Origin: Polytrichum commune | Taxonomy: Eukaryota > Streptophyta > Polytrichopsida > Polytrichales > Polytrichaceae | Direction of reading: 5' to 3' | DNA: 64,000 bases | Assembly (NCBI GenBank): GCA_950295325.1 | Contig: OX485807.1 | Coordinates: 40,330,440-40,394,439, forward strand | In this document: piece by piece, positions 1-11,030 of the stretch | How the letters are laid out: each line of letters opens with the position of its first letter | How positions within the stretch are numbered: position 1 is the stretch's first letter | The notes under the pieces: model-generated | Seen by the model: the letters and a program-made list of their open reading frames with translations, nothing else | Database searches by the model: none | What the model was told of the DNA's origin: nothing | Translations under genes and position numbers: made by a program

Positions 1-842
1 ATGAGAAAGCAAACATGAACACATGGTTTTTATTCCTTCTTAAACCCTAAACCCAACGGTCTTCGATAACTATGTAAAAATTTCTATCCCAACGATCTAC
101 AATAACGTAAAAAAAAATCAGGAAAAAAAAATTCGGCCAATGACTGATTTTCAGCCTTACGGCTCCCTTGATTTCCGTTGAGTCGAGCATTTTGCCTCGC
201 CTCAACGGAAAACCCGTTGGACCATGGCACATTATCCAAATGGCAGATTTTAGTAGTTTTGGGGGACCTCAAAGTTAGTGGTCATTCTCCTTTTTTCAAG
301 GTAGTGTAAAGCCAAATGGGACCAAGAGCACTTTACTCTCCAATCACAGATTTTAGAATTTCATGGTCAAGGCTCTTGGTCCATAGTGTAAACCGCCCCT
401 TACATTCTCGTGATGTTCATTTCGGGTTTACAAACGAAAGTAGACTAGCTTTGAGACGAAAACAATGTGATTTATGACGGAAGCAACATGGGAGTCACCT
501 CCCTCGATTCATATTTCTATCCTTCACATTTAAATTCAAATTTATTATTTGATATTACATATGTCCTTCCAAAAAATTAAATTCAGAAGAAAATTCAAAG
601 AAAAATTAAATAATGCTTATACTTGTAAGAAGATAAGTAAAGTCATGATGAAGGGTTGTCAATGCTTAAATGTATTCTATGATATTATTTTTATAAAAAA
701 ATGGACAAGGCATCGTCAAGGTCATGAATCTTGCCCACCCCTTAATCACCCAATAGTTGGTGGGGAAGTAGTGCAAGCCCTTCATTGGGCCCGCATGCAC
801 ATTGCATGAAAATTAGGACATTCTTACTATTCTCTTCCCATT
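1..842. other. A+T-rich stretch without a recognisable gene
   Basis: No open frame here has recognisable domain content or splice-site-bounded coding character. A short plant-telomere-like run (AAACCCTAAACCC) lies near 42-54, too short to be a telomere. Nothing else stands out. Confidence 0.6.
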
Positions 843-1240
843 AAGTTTGGTACACTCAAATAGGAATGCGTGTAGCCACCACACAATGTAGCTTAGGAGC
901 AAGCTTGAAGAGGACCAATACGAAGAGGATTGGGAACATGAGTTGCCAAAAGACCACAACAAGCACCAAGGAGAAGAAGATGAAGTTCCCTTGAAGGGAA
1001 TGATGTGAATGTTGAGAGCTTGAAGATAAGCTTGGAACGTGGAGAGCTTGAAGGGAATGTTGGAGAATGTGGGAGACCTTGAAAGGAACAATAGGGGTAC
1101 ATGGGGGAGCTTGAAGGGAACCAATGAACCTCCAATCTTCAAGCACACACCAAGACCATGGACATAGGGCTTTTGAAGACCTCTAGGTTTTGAAAGGTAG
1201 TTAGTAGAAACTACTTGAATCGATGCATGTTGGAGGAAAA
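843..1240. repeat. Degenerate GAGCTTGAAGGGAA-type short repeats
   Basis: The motif GAGCTTGAAGGGAA or a close variant recurs near 903, 990, 1015, 1044 and 1107. In between, one plus-strand frame reads as an acidic peptide (for example DQYEEDWEHELPKD) that runs into a stop. The long minus-strand frame across it is Ser/Leu-rich and looks like the complement of the repeat. It may be a remnant of a retroelement or low-complexity coding sequence; I do not recognise a family. Confidence 0.35.
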
Positions 1241-3983
1241 TAGATGCTAGAAAATAGTTAGATTCCAATATTCCAATATTCCTCAACCCACCATCTCAAC
1301 AACTTGCAAGACAAACTCAAATCGACATTTTCAAAATGAAACTCTTTGGATACACCCTCATCTAATGTTGACATCTCCAAAGATTGAAGACACCTCCCTC
1401 CTACCATCCCATAAAATTCACCCAACTCAAACCTACTTTATAAATGGCTACTTCACACCCCCATTCAAAGAGGGGAGGAAGGTGTATCGACTTTGGGAAT
1501 AATATCACCCCCAGTCCCTCCCCACATCAATAAAAACAAACATTGTCGATTCCCAAGCGAGCAAACAATGTTCCAAACAAATCATTCAAAACGTTATTGG
1601 TGGCTCTTAGACGCACATAAACCGCAATCAACAGATTGTCCGTATTCACATACAATCCATATTCCCTCTACCCAAAACAAACCATAGCATAATTTATCCT
1701 CAGATACCAATATGTTTGTCAATCAAAATTAAAACTCCAAAATTCACCATGCGTTTCCAAATCACTTCTAGACCACGCATGTTAATGTTGATTGTCACTC
1801 CCAACCTCCTAGTCATGATATTCTCCTTCTACATTGTGGTCGTGGCATCCATACTACCCAATGTGGGGTCATTGGTTTCTTGAGATGTGACCGGTCTAGT
1901 CGTAATCAACATGTTGTCATGTTGGCTTGGAAGATCCCAACTAGATCTACCAAGATCCCAACTCCGTCTTCTGATATGAACTAACTTACACCTAACCATG
2001 AACCTCTTTTCTTTGTCACTAATTTTCCTAGATGGTAGATTGGAAGGTGCTCTTGTTCCTTAAGCTACGCCTAGTCATGATTTACCCATCATAATTGTCG
2101 TTGGTTTTGGATATGCTATTATGGCCTAGATGTACATTCTTGACTCTTCACTATATCAACCCTTCACTATATGTCATTTGTTCATTTCATCCCTAATTGA
2201 CATGATAGTGAATCTCATGTGTATGTACCAATTTAACTATCATTAATACAAGAATAACCCAAAATTATCAAACAATTTGGCTCATGCACAAATATTTCAT
2301 AGCCCACTACAACACCCAAAGGATCTCAAATGCGCATAGGCACCTACCAAGGAAAAATTGCTAGACACCAATTTCTTCACTTGGTTGTACACTTGCCACC
2401 ACTTACACTATCATTCAATCTTCTATTACAAGGCTAAAACCAAACATTATTGTAGTACATACTACCTTGGACTTATGTTGTCTTGGCCCGTTGCACATGT
2501 GCATATGAACTACTATCCCAAATGACCCGCCCTATACACCATGCAATCGTATTCCCATGCCCGTGGATACCCCTCATATGCATGTATGCCCATGTCCATG
2601 CTCATAAGCCCCTTTGTCCTGCCACCATGCCCCCATGGAGTGCTTCAAGAAAAAAATTAACCAAAACAAAAAAAAATCAATTTCTTGTTTATTACATTGT
2701 CCTACTTTGTTCAATAACCCATGCCATATCACCATTCGTCTTAAATTCCCCTGCCATGTCCATCATTTGCACTTGTGCTCCCCCACTTTTTCACATTTGT
2801 TTGCTTTTTCTTTTGTCACATGTTTGTTGTGAGGAATTTGGCCCTTTTTCTTCGGGAAGCTAGTTGGGCACGTGTCCAATGTTTCAGAGACCACCACCAC
2901 ATGTTGTGCGTTTTAGATAGATATCACTGCCCAACCTTGTGACAACCCCAACATGTTTACACCTCCAGTTTACAACTTGCATAAGGTTGTTGAGCCCAAA
3001 AATGACACATTAAGAAGAAAAAAAGTTGTATTTTGGGCATTTTAAACAACTTAAACAAATCATACATAGATTAACAAATGTATACATAGTATACAACTTT
3101 TTTCAAAATAATAAATTTGTGTGCAACCTACTTTTTTTGGCAAAGTTGTTTGAAGAAATAAGGATGAGCCTTTTACTCTCTACCAAGGGGTCGGTTGCCA
3201 GGTGAGAATCACCACAAAATCATACTACTGTGGGTGAGAGTCTTCTATGACCTGAAGGTGTTGTCCTCTTTTTGTGGATCATTGCTTATACCGCCTCATT
3301 GAGTGGATAGATCCTTGATGAGCCACTATATATGATTTGCCAAAATTGGTGCTATTTTGTCCTTAATGCCACATTGATTAATCATTTTTAACAATGACTT
3401 ACTCGATGGCTATGTTGTACTCATTTGTTGATGGCCTAAGGATGAGAAATAAGTGTCATGTAAAGGAAGATGTTACTTTAAAACATTGCTACCTTATGTA
3501 ACATTTTGCCATAACCTTGCCTCCAACAATGTTATCCATGGTTAAATAAATACAAAATTTAATAAAGAAATAACACACAAGAACCAAACTTTAGTAAACA
3601 CCTTGTAAGACAAAGGTAGTTTATCAACCCTACCATCCACATAGAGCGCCCATGACCCTCTATTTATACAGACAAGGAGAAGAGTCATATGTGTATTTAG
3701 TTAAGAAACCAACAAGCAATCCACTTTCAATAAGCATTACTAAATAAGGGGAAGTCCAATGTCCAATCCAATTTTTTTGGTCAAAGCGTCGTCGTGGACT
3801 TGTTGATGCAACACAAGTTTGGTTTTGTAAAAATGTTTGGTAAAAGTGGGTGAACATGAAAAATGAACACCCACAAACCTTAGAGGCTATTGTGTTGTGG
3901 TCATGCACGAGTTGGAGGGTGTTGGCCAATGAACAGGGAGAACCAACCGCTAGTTACAGATGAACCGGTTGACTTTGAGAAGT
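1241..3983. other. Intergenic DNA, no gene recognised
   Basis: Only short open frames without recognisable motifs. The final ~60 bases (about 3926-3983, CCAATGAACAGGGAGAACC and onward) recur in reverse orientation at about 25163-25221, so this edge is part of a dispersed repeat. Confidence 0.55.
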
Positions 3984-4294
3984 AACTACATTAAAAAGGA
4001 TTTCTAGTGTTTGATACACTAAATACGAACGGATACACTAAATATCGACAACCCTATGAAAGTAAGTAACATTAAATGTAAACTCAAACACTAAATATCA
4101 ACTATGGTAACATGTGGAAGTTACGTGTTTGAATTTAGTGTTAGTGAGGATATGAAAAGAATGATATAACAAGGGTGGTGGCAGTAGGGAAGGTAGTGAC
4201 ACATTTATGTCTAACACTAATCGTCAAGGAATTGAAAATTGATGTTAAGTAGGATAGGGTGATAACAACACCAAATATCCTATTTAGTGTAGTT
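3984..4294. mobile_element. 311-bp MITE with imperfect terminal inverted repeats
   Basis: The left end reads AACTACATTAAAAAGG and the inverted right end AACTACACTAAATAGG; similarity runs about 36 bases inward. The flanks carry an identical 5-bp direct repeat GAAGT (3979-3983 and 4295-4299), as expected for a target-site duplication. The body has several ACACTAAATATC-like motifs that resemble subterminal repeats. It has no coding capacity, so it would be a non-autonomous DNA element. The superfamily is not clear; the TTTAGTGT-rich ends recur elsewhere in the window (27355-27584 and around 21048, 30252, 30549, 30926). Confidence 0.7.
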
Positions 4295-4299
4295 GAAGT

Positions 4300-4839
4300 T
4301 CAAGGACTTCTGGAAAAAATCACACATCATTTTAGAAGAATCTATAAAATACACCTCATATCCGTAAAGAAAAACGGAAAAGCTCACAACTTGTGGCCGG
4401 TTATCGGACTTGGAAACAAGACTAGAATCTTGATTGATTGTGCCCAAAAATCTCCCCGGACACTTGTGTGGGCGGAACCGACCGTGAGGGTCGAGAAGCA
4501 TGCATTGGGCACCAAAGTGATGTGAAAAAGGGAGACATTCGTTGCCTCACTCTTTTAGGGCCCTGCAAGGAAGGGAAGGGACGGGACGGGACGGGGAGGG
4601 AAGGGGAGGGGAGGGAGCCTTTTGGGGGTTGAGTGCATGTGCAATTGTCATGACTTGCTCGTGTCTCATCTGCCTGTAGTTTTCCGACCACCGCATCACA
4701 TCCTAGCCCATGACATCATTGTTCTTTTTAAAGTGTTAAAAAGTAAAGCAATGGCACAATGAACACCCCACGATCCTTGCCACATATCATGATATGTGGC
4801 TGTTCCAAAGTACCAATAGAATTTGATGGTTCCCTGAAC
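4300..4839. other. Intergenic DNA including a G-rich tract
   Basis: No gene recognised. The notable feature is a G-rich tract at 4568-4616, listed separately. Confidence 0.5.
4568..4616 (+). repeat. GGGAC/GGGA minisatellite, G-quadruplex-prone
   Basis: At least eight runs of three or four G separated by one or two bases (GGGAAGGGACGGGACGGGA and onward). This meets the usual G3+N1-7 quadruplex pattern on the plus strand. No gene lies immediately next to it. Confidence 0.6.
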
Positions 4840-6592
4840 GACATTTTTTTTATATAAATAAATTATATTGGCACAAATTGAAAATTCATTTGCATGAGAA
4901 TCCAAAATGCAATCAACATGTGCGAACCTGCGCCACCCGAGTGCAGATCAAGAGATGATGATCATTTGTAGCCTATCCTTCCACGTGACAACTAAGTTAC
5001 TTTAGGTCACAATAAGGTCTTTAACCCCTTGAGTCGTTTTGGATTTGTTAAGATTGTCTTGGTAGGCCACATCCGGGGCATTTTCCAAATCCTTGAGAGT
5101 TTGTTTCCACTCAACCATACCATAGTCATGTAGGGCATCCCAAATGACTTGGTGTGTTTTCTCAATGGGCTATTGCATATTGTTAAACACCGCATGGTTC
5201 TGTTGACGCCACATAATCCACAAAACACTGCTTCTAAAAGGAACCAGATGCAACTGAACCGTCTAAGTGTTTTGCACAAAGCTTGCTAAAAAAACATTGC
5301 ATCGTAGAAAATGAATTTTGTAGTCTGAGATTCTTTTTTGGCGAAAAATTGCCAAATGATGTTAGCAGCGAATCACCACCCATGTTAAGCGAGAGGACAA
5401 CTGTACAACCTATGTTCCACGAATTCCGCAGATGGAAGGCCACAATGGGGGCAACTTTTGTCAATTTCCATCGAGATTTTACCTCGCCATTCATTAACCG
5501 TAATTGTCTTATGAATGACCAACTAGAGGATGGCCCCCTCTTTTTGTGCCTTAGATTTGTGCCAAATGATATCCCATTTAGGGAAGGTGGAGGGGAGAAT
5601 TTTATTTTGACCTTTGTGCGGAGTTGGCTTCTAAAGGGTTGTTTGCTTAGTATACCGTTTCCTTCCTTCTTTGGCCGAGTAAGTGAAGAAGGGCATAACC
5701 TCTAGCCGCCACCAACGAGCAAGGTCAAAGAAAAGTTGATCAAGTTTTTCAAAGAACAAATTGAATTGAGTTTTCTTGCTTCCTCTTGTGAGGCTATATA
5801 CCCTGACGTGTGTCATCCAACCATCAAAAGCCGTTGGTGGTGTTGCATTCTCCGTGTTCGGTTTAATCTCGGTAAGGGTGAAATATTACGGGCCCACAGT
5901 AGATTTGGGGAGATGCTAAACTGAATGGGGCTAGGGCTATAATCCTTAAGATAGCCAACGCAAACAACCCATTTTGGAAATGCATCCTTCGTGCTCTTCT
6001 AAAGGCCAATCCATTCATGTGAAGTGAGTTGGGCATTTTGTTGGTTGAGCATTTTATCTCAGTAAGCTATGTAAATTTTAGTCAATTTAAGCCAAAAGTC
6101 TTGGTGGACTTCTTCTAGGGAAATTTTAACTTTAGCATCCCCCCACTTTAGGAAATTATACTTTCATGGGTCCCACATATCCCTGAAGTATCTAAGACCA
6201 TTCTTGTACAAGGTGTAGGCCATGTACATGATAATACCAAAATATAAGCCTTAATATTCCGTCTTCTACCAAATATTGAATTGCAAAATATCTTCAGGAG
6301 TTGATGGAGAGATGCATGCAACCATTTTTGCCATCAACATCTATGATTGGGTGATGGTGGTGCCAAACTTTGGATCCATCATTTATAAAGAATTATGGGC
6401 AAAACAACCACAAGGAAGAAGTATGCCATAGGCCGTGAGAGGATTGTTGCAATTGTATGATATGCTACCTCAAAATAATTTGAAGGTTCTTATTGCCAGG
6501 AACTAGGGCTTGAATAATCTATTTGCATATGAGGGGTTTCATAGTATCATCGGACGCGATAAGACCAAGGCCTCTGACTTTTTTAGGCATTG
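4840..6592 (-). pseudogene. LINE (non-LTR retrotransposon) 3' half, decayed
   Basis: Read on the minus strand, this is the C-terminal part of a plant LINE ORF2. It starts near 6590 with a piece like KKVRGLGLIASDD, the GGLGL segment that follows the reverse transcriptase. It continues through PKWDIIWHKS and the zinc-binding zf-RVT-like segment CPHCGLPSAEFVEHRLYSC (near 5440), and then VIWDALHDYGM. Several stops and frame changes break it. The minus-strand 3' end carries an A-rich tail (T-run near 4846-4853 on the plus strand). A second copy of the same 3' end lies at 47262-47560. The upstream part of the same element resumes at 7950, so the two pieces were once continuous. Confidence 0.75.
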
Positions 6593-7949
6593 TTGTTAAA
6601 AATTATGTATTATATCTCCTACGCATAAAATTTCTTTGTAATGATAGTTTTGTGTATTTGTGTGTTCTTCCCTCTTAATGTTCTCGCAATTCTCAATTGC
6701 TAAGTATCTATTTGTTCAATGCCCTTCACTAATTGAATGTGGTCCACTTTGACACCATTTAAATTGTAATTTTAAAACCAAAACCTCACAAAACCTTGTA
6801 CAATGTTTCTATACTATATCTTGTCATTTGTCTATACACATTTTTTTATAATAAAATAAACAATATACAAACTGTTGCAAGGTTTCTCCCAAAAATCTAA
6901 AATTTTGTCCTCAATTATCTTCCAAGGTCCGGTAACAACAAAAATTACAACTTGTAATTCACAATTGCAATAGTCATAAAAAATTTATACAATATGAACA
7001 AGATGTTAAAAAAATACCTTCAAAATTTCAACATTATACCTTGTATTGTCGCCGAGAACTAAACCACTAAAGTCAAATCACCTCATTGGCAAAATTTCTC
7101 GATTCACTTCATTTTGATGCTTCAAATTTTTTTCTTCATATCAAATTTGAAATTTTTCTTTACAATTTTATATACATATATTATATGTTACCTAAAATAA
7201 TTCTTCAAATTTTCAAATTTAAATTTAATTCCAATAAATTATAATTGGCCACAAACTAAATTTCAAAAATTTGCATCTTAGTAATTTACTGTCAAACATA
7301 TAATATATGCACAATGTATATTATTTCACTCCTCCAATTTACATCAACATCCCTTACCATTGTAAGTGCTTAGAAACAATTAGAAGACCCTCAAAATTCT
7401 CAAGACCTCAATTCATAAGTCCTCCAACCAACACCAACTTGAAATCCCGCAAACTCTACTTTACCTTTCAACTTCCTCTCCTTAAATATTCAACCCTTGG
7501 TCTTTAGGGATCAGTCATTGCCGCCACTAATTTTAATTTACAATCCTATCATCATATCTACTATCAATTATATCACTAATTTTTCTTCTAATATCCAATC
7601 TTTATTTTCATGTCGATATTTTATTAATTTTAACACAGTCTTCATATCCACACAGTCTTCTTATCCGTAATTTGCTCATATCCATCATTTCATCATATCC
7701 ATGTTTCGTTTATGTCTACCACTAATTTTTTTTAAATCTTATCCTTCTACCGATTAACATCTTTTCTTATACCCTTGTCAATTTTTCCGATTTTCAACCA
7801 ATAACCTAGACAACAAACCGGTTTTTAATTTACCATGAACTAACATTTCGATTAAAAGTACCCTATACTAATGTCCATCAAATATATACTTATAAATCTA
7901 ATTAACATATATACACTTTATAATTTAACTATTAAACGCCTCACATAAT
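6593..7949. mobile_element. ~1.36-kb A+T-rich insertion splitting the LINE
   Basis: The LINE reading breaks exactly at a Cys-Met-Pro-Lys stretch: one side ends near 6590 (GGCAT on the plus strand), and the other resumes at about 7950 (CATGCATCAC). The sequence between is very A+T-rich and non-coding. CAT is duplicated at both junctions, and GGCAT/GACAT is a possible 5-bp duplication with one mismatch. The left end begins TGTTGTTAAAAATTATG, which would suit a solo LTR, but the right end is not a clear CA terminus. The class is left open. Confidence 0.5.
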
Positions 7950-8590
7950 GACATGCATCACTTATCCCAACTTACACGTTCTCTCTCATCCATATTAGAA
8001 GTAGTTGCGGAGTAGAACTTTAATCCTCCCGAGAACTGTCTTTGAGGAAGCTCAAATCACAATAAAGTACCAAATGAATGACATAAGAACCTAATCGACG
8101 ATGAGGGTTCGTTCTACAAATGACAAGTTTGTGGAGCTCCAATATCTGAGTTTGTCATTGAAACTATTCACCAAAAATTGGTCGACATCGTGTAATTCCA
8201 ATTTAAGACCAAAATGCGTGCCTAGAAGTCTTAACAATTTTCAGGATCAGCCCATTTTCATTGGTATTTTCCCACCCATCTCGGTGTTTGTCATTGCCGT
8301 TGAATATACCACATTTTCATGCTAATTGATTTCAAGTCCAAAGGTAATACCAAACCTGTAAAGGATTCCTACAAGGTAATCTATGTTGATTTTTTCTGCC
8401 TTTACCGTGAAGGATGTATCATCAATATATTGGCAAATAATTTGTTGATAATTGCTTTGTGAAAAGGTAATGCCTTCGAGGTCACCAATTTCTATTGCAT
8501 ACTTAAACACTGCATTTAACACCTCTGTCATTATAATGAACATATATGGAACTAAAAAGGGACCGGAGTTTCTATCTATCATCATCATTT
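7950..8590 (-). pseudogene. LINE reverse transcriptase fragment, decayed
   Basis: Minus-strand translation from about 8575 downward gives a reverse transcriptase core: PYMFIIMTEVLNAVFKYAIE, GDLEGITFSQSN, then the catalytic YIDDT box (YxDD family motif) and GITFGLEIN. In other frames it continues through RYWSSTNLSFVERTLIV and IKVLLRNYF to the break at 7950. The 5' end (fingers domain, endonuclease) is missing, as is usual for 5'-truncated LINE copies. Several frame changes and stops show it is dead. It is contiguous in origin with 4840-6592. Confidence 0.78.
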
Positions 8591-8749
8591 GAACATATAT
8601 GGAACAAGATGACAACCTTGATAAGCTCCTTTATGAAGTTTGAAAGGCTATGTTGTTTGATTGTTAATCTTAACAGAGTCATGTTGTGTCATGAAACAAC
8701 ATTCTAATAATTTTAACAAATATATAGTCAATATATAGGTGGCTACTAC

Positions 8750-8900
8750 GTTTTGAGACATCCGCATGTTGATGCGAGTTGTGTAAGAAAGTTGTATTAG
8801 GTCTGGACCAAGCCGGGTTCGAATCCAGTTGATTACATTGACCGATGCTATCCCAAATTGAACTAGTATTAAAAGAAGAATAATCTATAGGCAGATACAA
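8750..8900 (+). mobile_element. tRNA-derived SINE, copy A
   Basis: About 150 bases align with a reverse-oriented copy at 38205-38348. Shared blocks include GATGCGAGTTGT, the Pol III B-box-like GGTTCGAATCC (8816-8826), and GCTATCCC. The B box matches the tRNA T-arm consensus, but I cannot fold a full cloverleaf, so a SINE is more likely than a tRNA gene. No A-rich tail is obvious. It lies directly upstream, in LINE orientation, of the truncated LINE. Confidence 0.5.
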
Positions 8901-9437
8901 AGAAGACACTACTACGCGGGTGTGTGTATAACCTTCTCAATTATTTTTAATCTTTTAGAAACATGTTATTATTTATCATCGTGAAATAATCAAACCGCTC
9001 GTGGTTGGGTTAAGATTTGTGGTCTAAGTAGAAAGAAAGTTAGTGAATAGAAATTAGATTTAGGTCAATTAGTTAGTATGAAGAAATCTATACAATGGAT
9101 GAAAGACAACGAATGACAACATCAAATGGATGATGGACAACGCATGTTGACGTTGAATGAATGAATGACAACGGAGGAGAACGTCCAACGTAGAGTGTGT
9201 GAGAGTGTCAATGCAAATGTATGTATGAGTATAAGTGGTAATGTGTATGTGGATAAAAATATGTGTAAGTGTAAGAAAAAGTTTGTTAATTTAGATATGA
9301 GAGATAAGCTAAAAGTTAGGAACTTGAAAGTGTACCACCCAATGTCTTCACCAAATCTAATGACAAAGGTTTGTGTATGTATGTATGAATGAAGATGTAT
9401 GTGTGTAAGTGTGTATAAGAAATAATATGAATAAAAA

Positions 9438-9466
9438 TGTGTGTGTGTGTGTGTGTGTGTGTGTGT
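9438..9466. repeat. GT dinucleotide microsatellite
   Basis: A perfect TG/GT run of about 29 bases, ending where the inverted-repeat element at 9467 begins. The GT-rich sequence resumes at 10462. Confidence 0.9.
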
Positions 9467-10461
9467 CTCGGGGAGTTCACTGCGATAATATTAGAAAACA
9501 ACGTGCGGGAAAATATAGGGTAATTTATATTCACAAAAGGAAAAACTTAGAATTTTCTTAGAAGTAATATAGGTGAGTATGTATGATAAATTTTTTATTA
9601 TAAATAATATAGGCTTGATACAAATAACGCATATTTTTAAAATATTTGTAAAAATATACCGTAGGATTTAAGGATCCTAGGTTTTTTTGAAATAGGGTGT
9701 CATTTGTGTTCAGAGGCGGGAAGGTTTTGGATGAAAAAATACGTCGATTCAGTTGAAAAAATGGGATGAAAGATTGATGAGGGCGGATGACGGAATCCTG
9801 GGTTTAGGATTAAAGGCATGCATTATTTGTTGATTATATACTAGTGTTCTTAAAAGCTAGGAATTGTTTTGCAAGATGAACATGACATATTTCATTTGCT
9901 ATGAACAATTTTGCTAGTATTTTTAAATGCTAGAAACAATTTCTCAAGATAAATTAGAGGAGTTATGGTTGGTCTTGTGTCTGTCTGCTTCAAGCAGGAT
10001 GTTGTAGTATTAACTCTATACCCTTCTACATTATTGCATGGACCCTATTTTTGCTTGCTTTGTTGTTCGTGTTTTAATTGTTTTTTTTACACTCAGTACC
10101 GTTGTGTTTAATTGTGCGTGTAACTTGATTGAGGAACATGGGTTGATTTTGTTGTTTGAAACTGTTTATGAACACTCTTAATGTAAAACCTTGATGTGCC
10201 TTGGATTTTGGTGACTTAGTACTTTGAATGCTCTTAAACCCTTTGGAGAAAAATCAAATAATTATAATGAACATACCTAGCTTAAAATTAGAGCTTCATC
10301 AAATTTAAAAGTAATTATAGGGTCATTTAAAAAACAAGAAATTAGCAAATTATATAATAATATGGTACAAAAAATTAAGGATGGATAATTAAATACCCCT
10401 TGAATAAATACCCTTGTCACGTACGTGTATACATATATACATGTCTAGTGAACTCCCCGAG
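9467..10461. mobile_element. ~1-kb inverted-repeat element inserted in a GT microsatellite
   Basis: Perfect 15-bp terminal inverted repeats: CTCGGGGAGTTCACT at 9467-9481 and its reverse complement at 10447-10461. GT repeats abut both ends (GTGTGTGT on each side), so the target-site duplication is hidden in the microsatellite and its length cannot be read. The interior is A+T-rich and has no coding potential, so it would be a non-autonomous DNA transposon. The superfamily is uncertain. Confidence 0.65.
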
Positions 10462-10985
10462 GTGTGTGTGAATAAGAGTGTGTGTGTGTGTATAAAAATG
10501 TGAATGAGAATGTATGTGTGTGCGTATGAAAGAGTGTGAATGTGAGTGTGAGTAATAATATGTGTGTGTGTGGTTTGTGTGTATGTATGAGAGTGTATGT
10601 GACTATGAATGATAATGTGTGTGTAATATGTATGTATGTGCATGTTTAGGTAAGTGTGTATGTGAGTGTGGTTGATAATATGTACGTGTGTGTGTGTGTA
10701 ATTTGTGTGTATGTATGAGATTGTATATGTATGAGAGAATATATGTGAATGTGTTGATAGTGTGTGTGTAATATGTATGTATGTGCATGTTCAATTAATT
10801 GTGTATGTGAGTGTGAGTGATAATATGTGTATGTGTGTGTGGTTTGTGTGTATGTGTGATAGTATTTATGTGAATGTGAGTGATAATATGTATGTGTGTA
10901 TGTGAGTGTTTATGTGTGAGAATCTATATATGAAATGAGAATGAGAATGAGAATGTGTGTGCATGACTATGTGAGATTATAAATG
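10462..10985. repeat. Degenerate TG-rich microsatellite
   Basis: Interrupted runs of TGTGTG, TATGTG and GAGTGTGA over about 520 bases. Long His/Thr-rich frames on the minus strand are products of the repeat. It lies in what would be the long intron just before the first recognised exon of the gene at 11031, comparable to the repeat-filled intron of the second copy. Confidence 0.85.
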
Positions 10986-11030
10986 AGAATGCATATGTTA
11001 TTAATAATTTGCAATTGTTTTTTGATGCAG

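Noticed and set aside
5283-5705. 140-residue plus-strand open frame
   Set aside because: It is antisense to the LINE zf-RVT region, which is supported by several family motifs on the minus strand.
8810-8830. Functional tRNA gene (also considered at 38276 and 50421)
   Set aside because: A T-arm-like B box is present, but no full cloverleaf could be drawn; SINEs explain the sequence better.
9467-9481. Left terminus of the composite element for gene copy 1
   Set aside because: The GGGGAGTTCACT end resembles GGGGAGTGCTATC only over the first bases and pairs perfectly with 10447-10461 instead.
10389-10794. His/Thr/Tyr-rich minus-strand open frames
   Set aside because: Products of the TG microsatellite.
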